Below, piece after piece: positions 9,001-17,977 of a DNA stretch of 64,000 nucleotides. The notes under the pieces were generated by a model, which was not told the DNA's origin, ran no database searches, and saw only the letters and a program-made list of their open reading frames with translations. Within the stretch, counting starts at the first letter, position 1. The number at the start of each line of letters is the position of its first letter. Made by a program: the position numbers and the translations under genes. The stretch covers positions 1,178,001 through 1,242,000 of the forward strand of contig NZ_JBHUGF010000010.1 of assembly GCF_042681745.1 (NCBI RefSeq). The letters run 5' to 3'. This DNA is from Saccharibacillus nicotianae. Lineage in GTDB: Bacteria; Bacillota; Bacilli; Paenibacillales; Paenibacillaceae.

Positions 9001-10488
9001 TTGAAAGTATGTAAATCGTTATTTGCGGTTTGCTTTAGTGTACTGATTGTATTTCTAGCAGTAGCACCGATGGCATCAGCTGCACAAGACACAGGTAAAA
9101 AAGTGGTTGTAGGTTTAAGTGCAGACTTTGCACCTTATGAATTTCGCAAAAATATAAATGGCAAAGACGAGATTGTAGGATCTGACGTAGAGATCGCCAA
9201 GCGAGTCGCTGCGGATATGGGAGCAGAACTGCAAATTCAAGATATTGCGTTTGATAGTTTGTTACCCGCTCTTGATAGCGGTCGGATCGATATGATTATT
9301 TCAGGAATGACACCGACAGACGAACGTCGTCAAAATGTCGATTTCTCGGATACGTATTATATCTCTCGTCAAGTGATTGTAACTCGTGCCGAAGACAAAA
9401 CAAAATATAAAACGATGGATAGCCTTAAAGGGGCTGCAATCGGTGTACAAAGAGGTTCGATTCAACAAGATATCGCAGAAGGTATTCAAGGAGCCAAATT
9501 ATCTCCAGTTGATAAAGTATCTGATATTATGTTGCAATTGGAATCGAATCGTGTAGATGCAGCAGTCATGGAAGGGCCTGTAGCAGAAGGTCAAGTGCTC
9601 AACCATCCTGATCTTGCAATAACCGATATTCAAATTCCAGACAGCGATACCCCAATGGCAATTGCTGTCCAAAAAGGAAATACCGAATTATTAGGGCAAA
9701 TTAACAAAACATTAGCAGAACTCAAAGCTAATGATGAAATTGATCAATTTGTACAGGCAGCTTTCAAACTTAATTCAGGTGAAACTGATGGTGAGACAGC
9801 AGAACAAATTAAAGATAAACCGAAGCCAAATATCTTCCAAATTTTCTGGGATTATCGTAATTACTACTGGCAAGGTATTCAATACACATTGTTCTTATCT
9901 GCTATGGGTGTATTGTTTGGATTTATTATTGGATTGATCGTATCGTTATTACGTTTATCACAAATCTCCGTATTCCGCTGGTTAGCAATGACCTATATTG
10001 AGATTTTGCGTGGTACCCCGATGCTTGTTCAATTGCTAATTATTCATTACGGTATTGCTCAAGCATTTAATATTAACTTTACTGTTCTAGAATCTGGTAT
10101 TATCACCTTATCGATTAATAGTTCTGCTTATCTAGCTGAAATTTTCCGCGCGGGTATTCAAGGCGTAGATCGTGGACAGACAGAAGCAGCACGTTCACTT
10201 GGTATGTCTTATGGGGCAACAATGCGTCATATTATTATTCCACAAGCAATCAAAAGTGTATTGCCAGCTATCGGTAATGAATTTGTTGTCATTATCAAAG
10301 AATCATCAATCGTATCCTTTATCGGAGTAGCTGACTTGATGTTCCAAGCGCAAGCGGTTCGTAGTATTACGTATTCTGCATTGAGTCCGCTGATTATTGC
10401 GGCAGCTATTTACTTTGTAATGACATTTATATTGTCCAAACTACTAGGTATTGTAGAACGGAGGTTGAGCGCAAGTGATCAACGTTAA
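9001..10488 (+). CDS. amino-acid ABC transporter, fused binding protein and permease
   Basis: A single 495-residue polypeptide joins an extracellular binding domain (SBP_bac_3, about 35-265) to an integral permease (BPD_transp_1, about 290-495). It forms a polar amino-acid importer with the next gene. Seen: signal peptide ending near MASAAQD, the motif ADFAPYEFR, later SGMTPTDERRQNVDFSD, then permease helices with TYIEILRGTPMLVQ and the EAA loop (EAARSLGMSYGATMRHIIIPQA). Start set at TTG 9001, because AAGGGG lies 8 nt upstream; an in-frame ATG at 8974 has no such site. Such fusions are known in Firmicutes (glutamine/arginine-type systems). The exact amino acid is not determined. Confidence 0.9.
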   Translation: MKVCKSLFAVCFSVLIVFLAVAPMASAAQDTGKKVVVGLSADFAPYEFRKNINGKDEIVGSDVEIAKRVAADMGAELQIQDIAFDSLLPALDSGRIDMIISGMTPTDERRQNVDFSDTYYISRQVIVTRAEDKTKYKTMDSLKGAAIGVQRGSIQQDIAEGIQGAKLSPVDKVSDIMLQLESNRVDAAVMEGPVAEGQVLNHPDLAITDIQIPDSDTPMAIAVQKGNTELLGQINKTLAELKANDEIDQFVQAAFKLNSGETDGETAEQIKDKPKPNIFQIFWDYRNYYWQGIQYTLFLSAMGVLFGFIIGLIVSLLRLSQISVFRWLAMTYIEILRGTPMLVQLLIIHYGIAQAFNINFTVLESGIITLSINSSAYLAEIFRAGIQGVDRGQTEAARSLGMSYGATMRHIIIPQAIKSVLPAIGNEFVVIIKESSIVSFIGVADLMFQAQAVRSITYSALSPLIIAAAIYFVMTFILSKLLGIVERRLSASDQR

Positions 10489-11197
10489 AGGTCTTAAAAA
10501 GTCATACGGTAAAAATGAAGTATTAACCGGTATTGATCTCGATATCGCTCAAGGTGAAGTGGTTGTTATTATTGGACCGAGTGGATCAGGTAAAAGTACA
10601 TTTTTACGCTGTCTTAACTTGTTAGAGCAACCCACCGCAGGCGAAATTCATTTTGAAAATGAATTAATTACAGCGCGTAAACATGATATTGATAATACTC
10701 GCAAAAAAATGGGAATGGTGTTTCAGCACTTTAACCTTTTTCCACATAAAACAGTATTGCAAAATCTAACGATCGCACCAATCAAAGTGAAAAAGATGAA
10801 TACGAATGCAGCTAATAAAATCGCTGAAGATTTGTTACACACTGTAGGATTAGCGGATAAATATAATGCTTATCCAAGTCAACTATCGGGTGGACAAAAG
10901 CAACGTATTGCAATAGCACGTGCACTAGCGATGCAACCACATGTGATGTTGTTCGATGAACCTACATCAGCACTTGATCCTGAGATGGTTGGGGAAGTGC
11001 TAGAAGTTATGCAAAAGCTTGCTCATGAAGGCATGACGATGGTTATTGTTACCCACGAAATGAACTTTGCGCGCGAAGTAGGTGACCGTATTATTTTTAT
11101 GGATGCAGGGCAAATTGTAGAACAAGGTACACCGGAAGAAGTGTTCGGAGCTCCTAGTCATCCACGTACACAAGACTTTTTGAGTAAAGTATTATAA
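10475..11197 (+). CDS. amino-acid ABC transporter ATP-binding protein (GlnQ type)
   Basis: ATPase that energises the preceding fused importer. Seen: Walker A GPSGSGKST, Q-loop MVFQHFNLFPH, signature LSGGQKQR, Walker B VMLFDEPTSALD and H-loop VTHEMNF, the standard PAAT-family set, in 240 residues. The GTG start at 10475 overlaps the permease end by 14 nt, so the genes are translationally coupled. A strong terminator follows at 11243-11275. Confidence 0.94.
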   Translation: MINVKGLKKSYGKNEVLTGIDLDIAQGEVVVIIGPSGSGKSTFLRCLNLLEQPTAGEIHFENELITARKHDIDNTRKKMGMVFQHFNLFPHKTVLQNLTIAPIKVKKMNTNAANKIAEDLLHTVGLADKYNAYPSQLSGGQKQRIAIARALAMQPHVMLFDEPTSALDPEMVGEVLEVMQKLAHEGMTMVIVTHEMNFAREVGDRIIFMDAGQIVEQGTPEEVFGAPSHPRTQDFLSKVL

Positions 11198-11242
11198 AAG
11201 AAGTAACTTTAACCTCTAAGTCGAGTGAAAATAAGTAGACCG

Positions 11243-11275
11243 AAAAGAGCTGATTAGCATATCAGCTCTTTTTTT
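11243..11275 (+). terminator. intrinsic terminator of the amino-acid ABC operon
   Basis: A 12-bp stem (11243-11254 with 11261-11272) has a 6-nt loop and a T-run. Confidence 0.88.
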
Positions 11276-11409
11276 GTTCAAATAAGCTCAGAAATAAGCT
11301 AACTATTTGATAATAGATAGCAATTATTTGTTGCAACAATTGTATGAAGATTTTGTGAAGATAGATAATATAGCTTTTGCGGTGTTTTGTTTTGAATAGT
11401 TTAGTATAT

Positions 11410-11430
11410 AATAATAAGTATGTTATTATT
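11410..11430. promoter_or_regulatory. AT-rich inverted repeat upstream of the NamA gene
   Basis: AATAATAA and TTATTATT flank GTATG, downstream of a TATAAT-like element at 11405-11410. It may be an operator for a redox-responsive repressor, but AT-rich chance is possible. Confidence 0.3.
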
Positions 11431-11485
11431 TATTACGATAAATTTTACATGATATCGATCATCTTATCTTGTTGGAGGGAAAATA

Positions 11486-12514
11486 ATGACCAATCTATTT
11501 ACACCATACACATTCAAAAATTTAGAGCTTAAAAATCGGGTAGTTATGCCTCCGATGTGCCAATACTCTGTAGATACCAAAGACGGCATGCCAAATGATT
11601 GGCATAATGTTCACTATATTAGCCGCGCTGTAGGCGGTACAGGTCTAATTATTGTAGAAATGACTGCTGTACATCCAGATGGACGAATCACAGATAACGA
11701 TACAGGAATCTGGGATGATTCTTTTATTCCTGCGTATCGCAAAATTGTTGATGGAGTACATCAATATGGAGCGAAGATCGGGATTCAATTAGGTCATGCT
11801 GGACGCAAAGCAGAAGATGCCAATCCACCAGTTGCACCATCGGCTGTTCGTTATGATGGAGAAGGTTACAAAACTCCTCATGAACTGACAACAGCAGAAG
11901 TCGAAGAAATGATCGAAGCTTACCGTCAAGGTGCTCGTCGTGCAGTAGAAGCTGGATTTGATACTGTAGAAGTACATGGAGCTCATGGTTATTTGATTCA
12001 TCAATTCCATTCTCCACTTGTAAATCAACGTCAAGATGAGTACGGTCAAGATCTTGCGTTATTCGGTGTACGTGTCGTAGAAGCAATTCGTGAAGTTGTT
12101 CCTGCTGAGATGGCTGTCATTATGCGTGTATCTGCGCGTGAATATGTAGATGGCGGATATGGTATCGATTATATTACTGACGTGTGTCGTCGTTATCAAG
12201 AAGCAGGGGTAGATATTATGCATATTTCTTCTGGTGGTGAAGGCCCTGTCGGTTCTGGCGGTATGCAAGTAGGTCCAGGATATCAAGTCGAATTAGCTTC
12301 ACATATCAAAAAAGCTTTGAATATGCCTGTGATTGCGGTAGGTCTTTTGGATGAGTATGAAGTAGCTGAAAAAGTGATCGAAAACGATCAAGCTGATCTT
12401 GTAGCGGTAGGTCGTGCGATGTTACGTGATCCATACTGGGCAACTCATGCCGCCAAAGAACTTCAATTGGAAGCAGAAGTCCCTGTGCAATACGCACGCG
12501 GATATCATAGATAA
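11486..12514 (+). CDS. namA: NADPH dehydrogenase NamA (YqjM-type old yellow enzyme)
   Basis: FMN-dependent ene-reductase that reduces activated C=C bonds, nitroesters and nitroaromatics with NADPH. Seen: TIM-barrel start FTPYTFKNLELKNRVVMPPM, then C25 and Y27, the redox-tuning Cys and Tyr of the YqjM class. The substrate-binding histidine pair is in HGAHGYLIHQF, and the FMN phosphate region is VAVGRAMLRDPYW. The 342 residues compare with about 338 for B. subtilis YqjM. The GGAGGG ribosome site fits ATG 11486. The gene is monocistronic with a downstream terminator; in related bacteria this enzyme is induced by electrophile stress. Confidence 0.92.
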   Translation: MTNLFTPYTFKNLELKNRVVMPPMCQYSVDTKDGMPNDWHNVHYISRAVGGTGLIIVEMTAVHPDGRITDNDTGIWDDSFIPAYRKIVDGVHQYGAKIGIQLGHAGRKAEDANPPVAPSAVRYDGEGYKTPHELTTAEVEEMIEAYRQGARRAVEAGFDTVEVHGAHGYLIHQFHSPLVNQRQDEYGQDLALFGVRVVEAIREVVPAEMAVIMRVSAREYVDGGYGIDYITDVCRRYQEAGVDIMHISSGGEGPVGSGGMQVGPGYQVELASHIKKALNMPVIAVGLLDEYEVAEKVIENDQADLVAVGRAMLRDPYWATHAAKELQLEAEVPVQYARGYHR

Positions 12515-12647
12515 TTATACTTAAATATGTATAATTACCAAAATATTGATTTGCATGTTAATCTATTTTCAAAATAATAATAAAACCTTTTTAATAATAA
12601 ATAACGGTCTTTTAGAAAAAGAATAATGACATATATGCTATCATTTT

Positions 12648-12694
12648 AAAGAGCCTGTACCCTTTATAGATCAAGGGATACAGGCTCTTTTTTT
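12648..12694 (+). terminator. intrinsic terminator after namA
   Basis: The stem AAAGAGCCTGTA (12648-12659) pairs with 12679-12690, with inner CCCTT/AAGGG pairing and an 8-T run. The rest of the 361-bp gap 12515-12875 is AT-rich with no feature I can support, apart from the ribosome site at its end. Confidence 0.88.
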
Positions 12695-12875
12695 GCTTGA
12701 AATGAACAGTGTAATGAACGAGTTGTACAGTGATATTGAACTAGCAAAATGCTCTATTTTTCAAACTCATTTATAAAAATTAAAATAACAAAGTGATCCA
12801 AAAATGAATCTCTTCCGTTCATCTGTGTAAGGACGACAACAAAACCTAAAACAAACAAATAAAGGAGTTTTGATG

Positions 12876-14552
12876 ATGAAAATGAAAAAATTAATAGTAC
12901 CGGTACTTAGCTTATCTTTGTTAGTTCCCACTACAGGTACTTTTGCCGCAGATGCGACTTCAGCATCAATGCCAACGGTAAGTACTAAAGCAGCAGACCT
13001 TCGCTCTGATCTTGATTATCTGTTATCTGAACATTTTGCGTTAGCTGTTGTAGCGATGACTAAAGCCTATGAAGGTGCTCCTGATGCTGCACAAGCGCTA
13101 GACGCACTGGATAAAAATGCATTAGATATGCAACCTGCTATTGAATCTTTGTATGGTAAAGAAGGCGCAGCCGAGTTTGAACGTATCTTCCGCGCTCATA
13201 ATCAATATACAGATGAATTGGTAAAAGCAACTAAAATGAAAAATGAAGATGCAATCAAAGCAGCAGAAGCGAAAGTACAAGGATTTGTAGATGAATTTGC
13301 CAAATTCTTATCTACAGCAACAGGTGGCAAATTACCTGAACAAACCGCTGAAAATGCTCTTCGTCTCCATGAAGATCAAGTACAAGATGTATTTGAAAAA
13401 TATGTAGCCGGTGATTATACGGGTGCTTACACAGAATATCGTGAAGGTTTGGAAACGATGTTTACGGTAAGTAAAGCATTATCCGGTGCGATTGTAACTC
13501 AATTCCCTGCTAAATTCGATAACACTTCTGTTGATACACCAGCAGCAGATTTGCGTTCAGCACTCAATCACTTAGCAGCAGAGCACTTTGCATTATCTGT
13601 ATTGCAAATGCAAAAACAATATAACGGTGAACCTGATTCTAATGCATTGATCGCAGCCGAAGCAGGTAATACAGCAGACTTCAAAGCAGCTATTTCATCA
13701 ATCTATGGTGCAGAAGGTGCTAACCAATTTGAAAAAATCTGGGTGACTAATCATATCAAAGCACAAAGCGATTATGTAGATGCTCTCAAATCAAACAACC
13801 AGACGTCTTTACAAGCTGTTAAAGATCGTATTACTGACTTTACCAAAGAATTCTCTACATTCTTAGGTACAGCTACAGCGAATAACTTACCAGCAGATGC
13901 AGCATTAGCAGCGCTACGTACGCATGAAGATCAAGTACAAGCAGTAATCGATCAATATGCTGCTAAAAACTATGCGGCTGCATACACAGCAGATCGTGAA
14001 GGATACAAAACAATGTTCGGCATTGGTAAAGCACTAGGTGGTGCAATTGTCACTCAATATCCAGATAAATTTAAAACAGCAGCAACTACACCTATGCCTA
14101 CAGCGCCAACGACTCAAACACCTGCACCAACAGAACCAACAACAACAGCTCCTACAACATCCAATGATTCAATGATGATGGTATGGATGAAGTTGAATAG
14201 CAAACAGCTCAAAATTGGTGACAAAACAACCATGATGGATACAGCTCCAGTTGTTAAAAATGGTACAACGTATATCCCACTTCGTTACCTGGGTGAAGGA
14301 ATCGGTGCTAAAGTAAGCTGGAATAAATCTGCGGGTCAAGTGACTGTAATGGCAGGTAGCGATACAATGAAATTCTGGATCAACAATAAAAAAGTAGATG
14401 TAAATGGAACAACGAAAATGTTAAGCGCAAATGCTATGGTGAACAGCGATGGCAGAACATTAGTACCTTTACGTTCGATTACTGAATTATTAGGTTGGGA
14501 CGTTAAATGGAACAAAGCGGACGGTTCGATTACATTAACTAAATCGATGTAA
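12876..14552 (+). CDS. secreted protein with two helical repeats and copper-amine-oxidase-N stalk domain
   Basis: Exported protein of unknown function (558 residues). Seen: signal peptide ending near GTFA-AD; two tandem repeats of about 180 residues (from AADLRSDLDYLL and from AADLRSALNHLA) that look all-helical; a Pro/Thr linker near residue 410; and a C-terminal stalk domain of the copper-amine-oxidase-N type (IPLRYLGEGIGAKVSWN, LVPLRSITELLGWDVKW). Both repeats keep a His in EHFAL, a His in the middle helix (AHNQ or NHIKA) and a His in HEDQV, so each could bind a metal or haem. That is inference. Start: AAAGGAG at 12861-12867 favours ATG 12876 over TTG 12870 and ATG 12873. The stalk probably holds the protein in the cell envelope. 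Confidence 0.82.
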   Translation: MKMKKLIVPVLSLSLLVPTTGTFAADATSASMPTVSTKAADLRSDLDYLLSEHFALAVVAMTKAYEGAPDAAQALDALDKNALDMQPAIESLYGKEGAAEFERIFRAHNQYTDELVKATKMKNEDAIKAAEAKVQGFVDEFAKFLSTATGGKLPEQTAENALRLHEDQVQDVFEKYVAGDYTGAYTEYREGLETMFTVSKALSGAIVTQFPAKFDNTSVDTPAADLRSALNHLAAEHFALSVLQMQKQYNGEPDSNALIAAEAGNTADFKAAISSIYGAEGANQFEKIWVTNHIKAQSDYVDALKSNNQTSLQAVKDRITDFTKEFSTFLGTATANNLPADAALAALRTHEDQVQAVIDQYAAKNYAAAYTADREGYKTMFGIGKALGGAIVTQYPDKFKTAATTPMPTAPTTQTPAPTEPTTTAPTTSNDSMMMVWMKLNSKQLKIGDKTTMMDTAPVVKNGTTYIPLRYLGEGIGAKVSWNKSAGQVTVMAGSDTMKFWINNKKVDVNGTTKMLSANAMVNSDGRTLVPLRSITELLGWDVKWNKADGSITLTKSM

Positions 14553-14631
14553 GATAGCGTTGACTACAATGAGATATTTGGTTATGCCCATAGCCAACCC
14601 ACCTCTTTGTAATTAGCGCCACTATAGATAA

Positions 14632-14668
14632 AAAACACTCTTGGTCTTATCGACTGAGAGTGTTTTTT
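14632..14668 (+). terminator. intrinsic terminator
   Basis: AAAACACTCTT (14632-14642) pairs with GAGAGTGTTTT (from 14656), followed by T's. It ends the stalk-domain gene. Confidence 0.85.
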
Positions 14669-14838
14669 TCATTCTTAATATGTTTAATTTTATATGTAGA
14701 GATTGTAATGAGAAGGGTGATATAGACGAAAGACCCATAATCCCGTAAAATAGGTAGTATAAGGAACCTATTAGTGTTAACAGGCAGTCGTATAGTCAGA
14801 ATATAGAACGATGAATAGCGCTCAAAAGACAAAATTAT

Positions 14839-14864
14839 TGAAACGTTAAATATCATGCTTCGTA
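14839..14864 (+). promoter_or_regulatory. ECF sigma-W-like promoter of pspA
   Basis: TGAAAC (14839-14844), a 16-bp spacer and CGTA (14861-14864) match the Bacillus sigma-W consensus. The promoter lies 60 bp before the pspA start. B. subtilis pspA (ydjF) is a known sigma-W target, so element and gene agree. Confidence 0.75.
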
Positions 14865-14923
14865 TTATGATCTATCATTGACACGACAATAGTGATCAAT
14901 TATTAAATTGGAGGTAATTATTT

Positions 14924-15595
14924 ATGTCTATTTTCAAAAGGTTACGTGATTTAACTTTATCCAATGTGTTTGCTTTGATTGAGAAAGCAGAAGATCCTAT
15001 TAAAATGACAGATCAATATATTCGCGATATGTCTGCTGATCTAGAAGATGCAGAGAAAGCTGTTGCATCACAGATCGCTATCGAAAAGCGTTTCAAACAA
15101 TCGTACGAAGAGCAAGAAGCATTGGTCAAAAAACGTGAAGAGCAAGCACATATGGCTGCTCAAGCGCAAAATATCGATCTCGCTCGTCGTGCATTAGAAG
15201 AAAAGAAAAATGCTGAAGCCAAACGTGATGAGTTCAAAGCGAACTATGAGCAAAACAAAGCTTCTGCTGATAATCTTCGTGCTAAGTTGAATGAAATGCG
15301 TAAGCAATTGACTGAAATGAAAAACAAACGCGATACATTAATCGCTCGTTATCAAGCAGCCAAAGCACAAAAAGAAATCAATCATGCAATGAGCGAATTC
15401 AGTTCAGATTCTGCAACATCTGGCTTAAAACGTATGGAAGAAAAAATGCTACAAATGGAAGCTCAAGCGCAAGCTAGTGAAGAAGTAAACGGTCAAAACA
15501 AATCACTGGATGATGAATTTGCATCGCTTGGCAAAGACAAAGCTGTTGAAGATGAATTAGCAGCATTGATGAAACAATACGAAAACAAATCTTAA
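14924..15595 (+). CDS. pspA: phage shock protein A / IM30 family
   Basis: Peripheral inner-membrane protein of the ESCRT-III-like PspA/Vipp1 family, which coats and stabilises stressed membrane. Seen: the N-terminal amphipathic start MSIFKRLRDLTLSNVFALIEKAEDPIKM, a long charged coiled coil through about residue 190, and an acidic C terminus. The 223 residues are typical. GGAGG precedes ATG 14924. Regulation: a sigma-W-like promoter lies directly upstream and a terminator closes the gene at 15638-15683, so it can be expressed alone. DUF350, DUF4178 and DUF4247 genes follow and probably act on the same membrane process. Confidence 0.95.
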   Translation: MSIFKRLRDLTLSNVFALIEKAEDPIKMTDQYIRDMSADLEDAEKAVASQIAIEKRFKQSYEEQEALVKKREEQAHMAAQAQNIDLARRALEEKKNAEAKRDEFKANYEQNKASADNLRAKLNEMRKQLTEMKNKRDTLIARYQAAKAQKEINHAMSEFSSDSATSGLKRMEEKMLQMEAQAQASEEVNGQNKSLDDEFASLGKDKAVEDELAALMKQYENKS

Positions 15596-15637
15596 TTTCA
15601 TGATGATATAGGTTACGCTATTCATGTAGCTCATAAC

Positions 15638-15683
15638 AAAGCGAAGGTCTGAACGATATAGCTTGTTCTCCTTCGCTTTTTTT
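15638..15683 (+). terminator. intrinsic terminator after pspA
   Basis: AAAGCGAAGG (15638-15647) pairs with CCTTCGCTTT (15670-15679), followed by T's. It separates pspA from the DUF350 gene, which therefore needs readthrough or its own promoter. Confidence 0.85.
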
Positions 15684-15789
15684 GTGGAGTTTGGAAGATA
15701 GTTAACAAAATAGATACGATGGTCAATAGTACAAGCTTGCTTACGGTATCAATAGTTTTACGATGTTGAGTATATGGAGGATGTCTAGT

Positions 15790-16194
15790 ATGAGTTGGAA
15801 CATTTTAGGGTCAATCGCGGTATGGACAGCAGTAGGAGCAGTACTTTTATTTGTTTTAATGTATATCGATTCATTATTTACTAAGTACAAAGATATTACA
15901 GAAATCAAAGCAGGAAATAATGCAGTCGCAACCCGTCTGGTGATGAAGTTGTTTGCTCAAGGGTATATCTTATCGGTAGCAATCGGTACATCATGGAGTC
16001 TTGGGGAAGCTGTTCTTGTGTCTATTGTTTCCTTTGTTATTTTATTGATTTTAGAATTAATTGTTCGATTCTTATTAAAACAAATGATGGGTCTTGATCT
16101 GGATGAAGGTACCAAGCAAGGGCAAATCGGTTACGGTTTACTTGGTGGAGCATTGCAAATTGTAGGCGCATTAATTATTTCAGCTTCATTATAA
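15790..16194 (+). CDS. DUF350 family membrane protein (YjfL-like)
   Basis: Small integral membrane protein (134 residues) with about four hydrophobic helices: IAVWTAVGAVLLFVLMYI, AQGYILSVAIG, AVLVSIVSFVILLILEL and GYGLLGGALQIVGALI. I recognise it as DUF350, whose E. coli member YjfL is encoded near the PspA homologue YjfJ. The start is decided by GGAGG at 15776-15780 with 9 nt to ATG 15790; an in-frame TTG at 15763 lies upstream of the ribosome site. It is followed closely by the DUF4178 and DUF4247 genes, probably in one operon. The molecular function is unknown. Confidence 0.82.
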   Translation: MSWNILGSIAVWTAVGAVLLFVLMYIDSLFTKYKDITEIKAGNNAVATRLVMKLFAQGYILSVAIGTSWSLGEAVLVSIVSFVILLILELIVRFLLKQMMGLDLDEGTKQGQIGYGLLGGALQIVGALIISASL

Positions 16195-16218
16195 GAAATG
16201 ACGAAAGGAAGAGTGACG

Positions 16219-16725
16219 ATGGGATTGTGGAAAAGAATTACAAACCTCGTATCAAAGCCAAAACCAGCCAAAGTCGAAAAAAGTCCGATGGACTTGAGTG
16301 TTGGGGATATTTGCGAAGTATCATTGGTTACATATGAAGTCAAAGGAAGCGTGCGTAACCGCGCCCGTAATGCGGTTGTGCTCACGATACAAGATGGTAA
16401 TGCGCTTGCTTATCTGCATATTGAAGAGCGGGAAACAGTACGCTATGCGCTGTATTATCCGATCGATGGTGGACTTGAGGATTCAAGCGAAGTACCAAGT
16501 CATATCGAAATGGATGATACCGATTATTATTTAGAAGAGCAATACGAAGGAACAGTGATATCTACAGGCAGAACACCAGCATTACAAAGTGGAGATCAAT
16601 CAGTATGGCAATACCAATCAGATGATCGTAAATTACTTCGTGTTGAATGGCAAGCTGGACGTTTTACTTTGTATGAAGGAGAATTCGTACTTAACGGAGA
16701 CGTTCATGTTATCCGTGCTAGTTAG
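16219..16725 (+). CDS. DUF4178 family protein
   Basis: Soluble, mostly beta-strand protein of unknown function (168 residues). Seen: a basic N terminus (MGLWKRITNLVSKPKPAKVEK), then SVGDICEVSLVTYEVKGSVRNRARN and the tail ...YEGEFVLNGDVHVI. I recognise the GD.ce..l.tYev.G pattern as DUF4178. Start at ATG 16219, because AAAGGAAG precedes it, rather than the in-frame ATG at 16198. It lies 24 nt after the DUF350 stop and 12 nt before the DUF4247 lipoprotein. The repeated association of DUF350, DUF4178 and DUF4247 in other bacteria suggests a common envelope task. Confidence 0.75.
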   Translation: MGLWKRITNLVSKPKPAKVEKSPMDLSVGDICEVSLVTYEVKGSVRNRARNAVVLTIQDGNALAYLHIEERETVRYALYYPIDGGLEDSSEVPSHIEMDDTDYYLEEQYEGTVISTGRTPALQSGDQSVWQYQSDDRKLLRVEWQAGRFTLYEGEFVLNGDVHVIRAS

Positions 16726-16737
16726 GAGCGAAGAAGA

Positions 16738-17499
16738 ATGAAACAGCGTGCATCATGGTTGCTCAAAATAGCAATAATGCTTGCCTTATTAACTTCATTA
16801 TTATCAGGTTGTGGCAATTCTAAAGTTGAAGTCAATTATCCACTCGAATCAGTAAGTAGAGATGGAGATTCTACTTCATATGTATACCGGGCGGCTGGAC
16901 AGACTGTTCCTGTAGTTGCAGAGCAATTATCAGATCAACGTACACCACAAGAGATGAGTGTACAAGATCCTGAGCGGATGTTTTTGGTCTATGATAATGA
17001 ATTGATTCAAGTTCAACAAGACCCTGAGAAAAAAGAAGATACGTTGATAGAAGTCGACTCCGACAAATATGTTGCTCGAAACTATGATTCTAGCTTTTTG
17101 CAAGGGTATCTTACTGCTAGCATTATCAGCAATTTATTTAATTCGTTCGGCGGGTATCATTACGGTGGCAGTTATCGTGGATATACAACTTACAAAACAT
17201 ATCAACCTACGATACAGTACAAAAAGCCAACCGCTCAAGATATCAAACAAGCTCCACCATTGACAGTTAACAAATCAGGTTCTATCTTCAAGCGCGGAAC
17301 CTCTTCTAGTTCAAAGCGTTCCAAAGATAGCGGTAGTATTTTCAATCGTGGTTCCTCTTCTTCCAATGGATCAAGTGGAACAATCAATCGAGGTAGCCGC
17401 TCAGATTCATCAGGTGGCGGATTCTTTTCTCCTTCGCGTAGCAGTAAACCAAAGACTAGCTCAGGATCAGGCAAAATACGCAAGCGAGGTAGAAGGTAG
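16738..17499 (+). CDS. DUF4247 family lipoprotein
   Basis: Predicted lipoprotein: signal peptide with lipobox LLSGC (Cys about 25). An outer domain of about 115 residues follows (YPLESVSRDGDSTSYVYRAAGQTVPVVAEQL, ...YDNELIQVQQ...), then a turn-rich region (GGYHYGGSYRGYTTY). The C-terminal 90 residues are Ser/Gly/Arg-rich and disordered, with repeated SIFKRG, SIFNRG and TINRGSR units. I recognise the front part as DUF4247. It is the last gene of the pspA-linked cluster and is followed by a terminator. The basic repeats could contact the anionic wall or membrane; function unknown. Confidence 0.75.
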   Translation: MKQRASWLLKIAIMLALLTSLLSGCGNSKVEVNYPLESVSRDGDSTSYVYRAAGQTVPVVAEQLSDQRTPQEMSVQDPERMFLVYDNELIQVQQDPEKKEDTLIEVDSDKYVARNYDSSFLQGYLTASIISNLFNSFGGYHYGGSYRGYTTYKTYQPTIQYKKPTAQDIKQAPPLTVNKSGSIFKRGTSSSSKRSKDSGSIFNRGSSSSNGSSGTINRGSRSDSSGGGFFSPSRSSKPKTSSGSGKIRKRGRR

Positions 17500-17577
17500 T
17501 TTGTCAAAAGTACAATAGTAGAAGTAGGATGATAGATACAAGCTCTACCTTTTATATTATTGTATCGCTCATCTGCT

Positions 17578-17616
17578 AAAAGACCGTATCCATATCATTG
17601 GATGCGGTTTTTTTTG
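17578..17616 (+). terminator. intrinsic terminator of the DUF350-DUF4247 cluster
   Basis: AAAGACCGTATCC pairs with GGATGCGGTTT (one G-T pair), with an 8-T run. Confidence 0.87.
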
Positions 17617-17977
17617 ACTTTATGGAATGACTGTATAGCTATCCTATTGTAGATAAACTATCTTTAATCTTCAAACAGGTGAATATACATGTAAATCTAA
17701 CTAAAGGTTATTTTAGTAGTGGTATATGATTTGATAGTATTGTATGACTTATTTTTATACAGAATACAAATAATAATATTACATCATATGAAAAATTCAC
17801 AATAAAATCAAAAATAGTTCAACCCCAACCCCTCAACCTTAAATGCCAAATCAATTTCTCGTATCAAAGGATTTCTATAGATAAGATAAATATCTAATAT
17901 AAATGATTCAATAAACAGCGTGAAGTGAATATATACATAATAGTTCTACTGATCTGCTTTTAAATGAACAACAAAAC
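17617..17977. other. AT-rich intergenic stretch, nothing recognised
   Basis: Part of a 565-bp gap (17500-18064). No ORF with a ribosome site, no strong hairpin and no known riboswitch pattern is visible. The only supported elements in the gap are the terminator at its start and the moeA promoter at its end. Confidence 0.5.
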
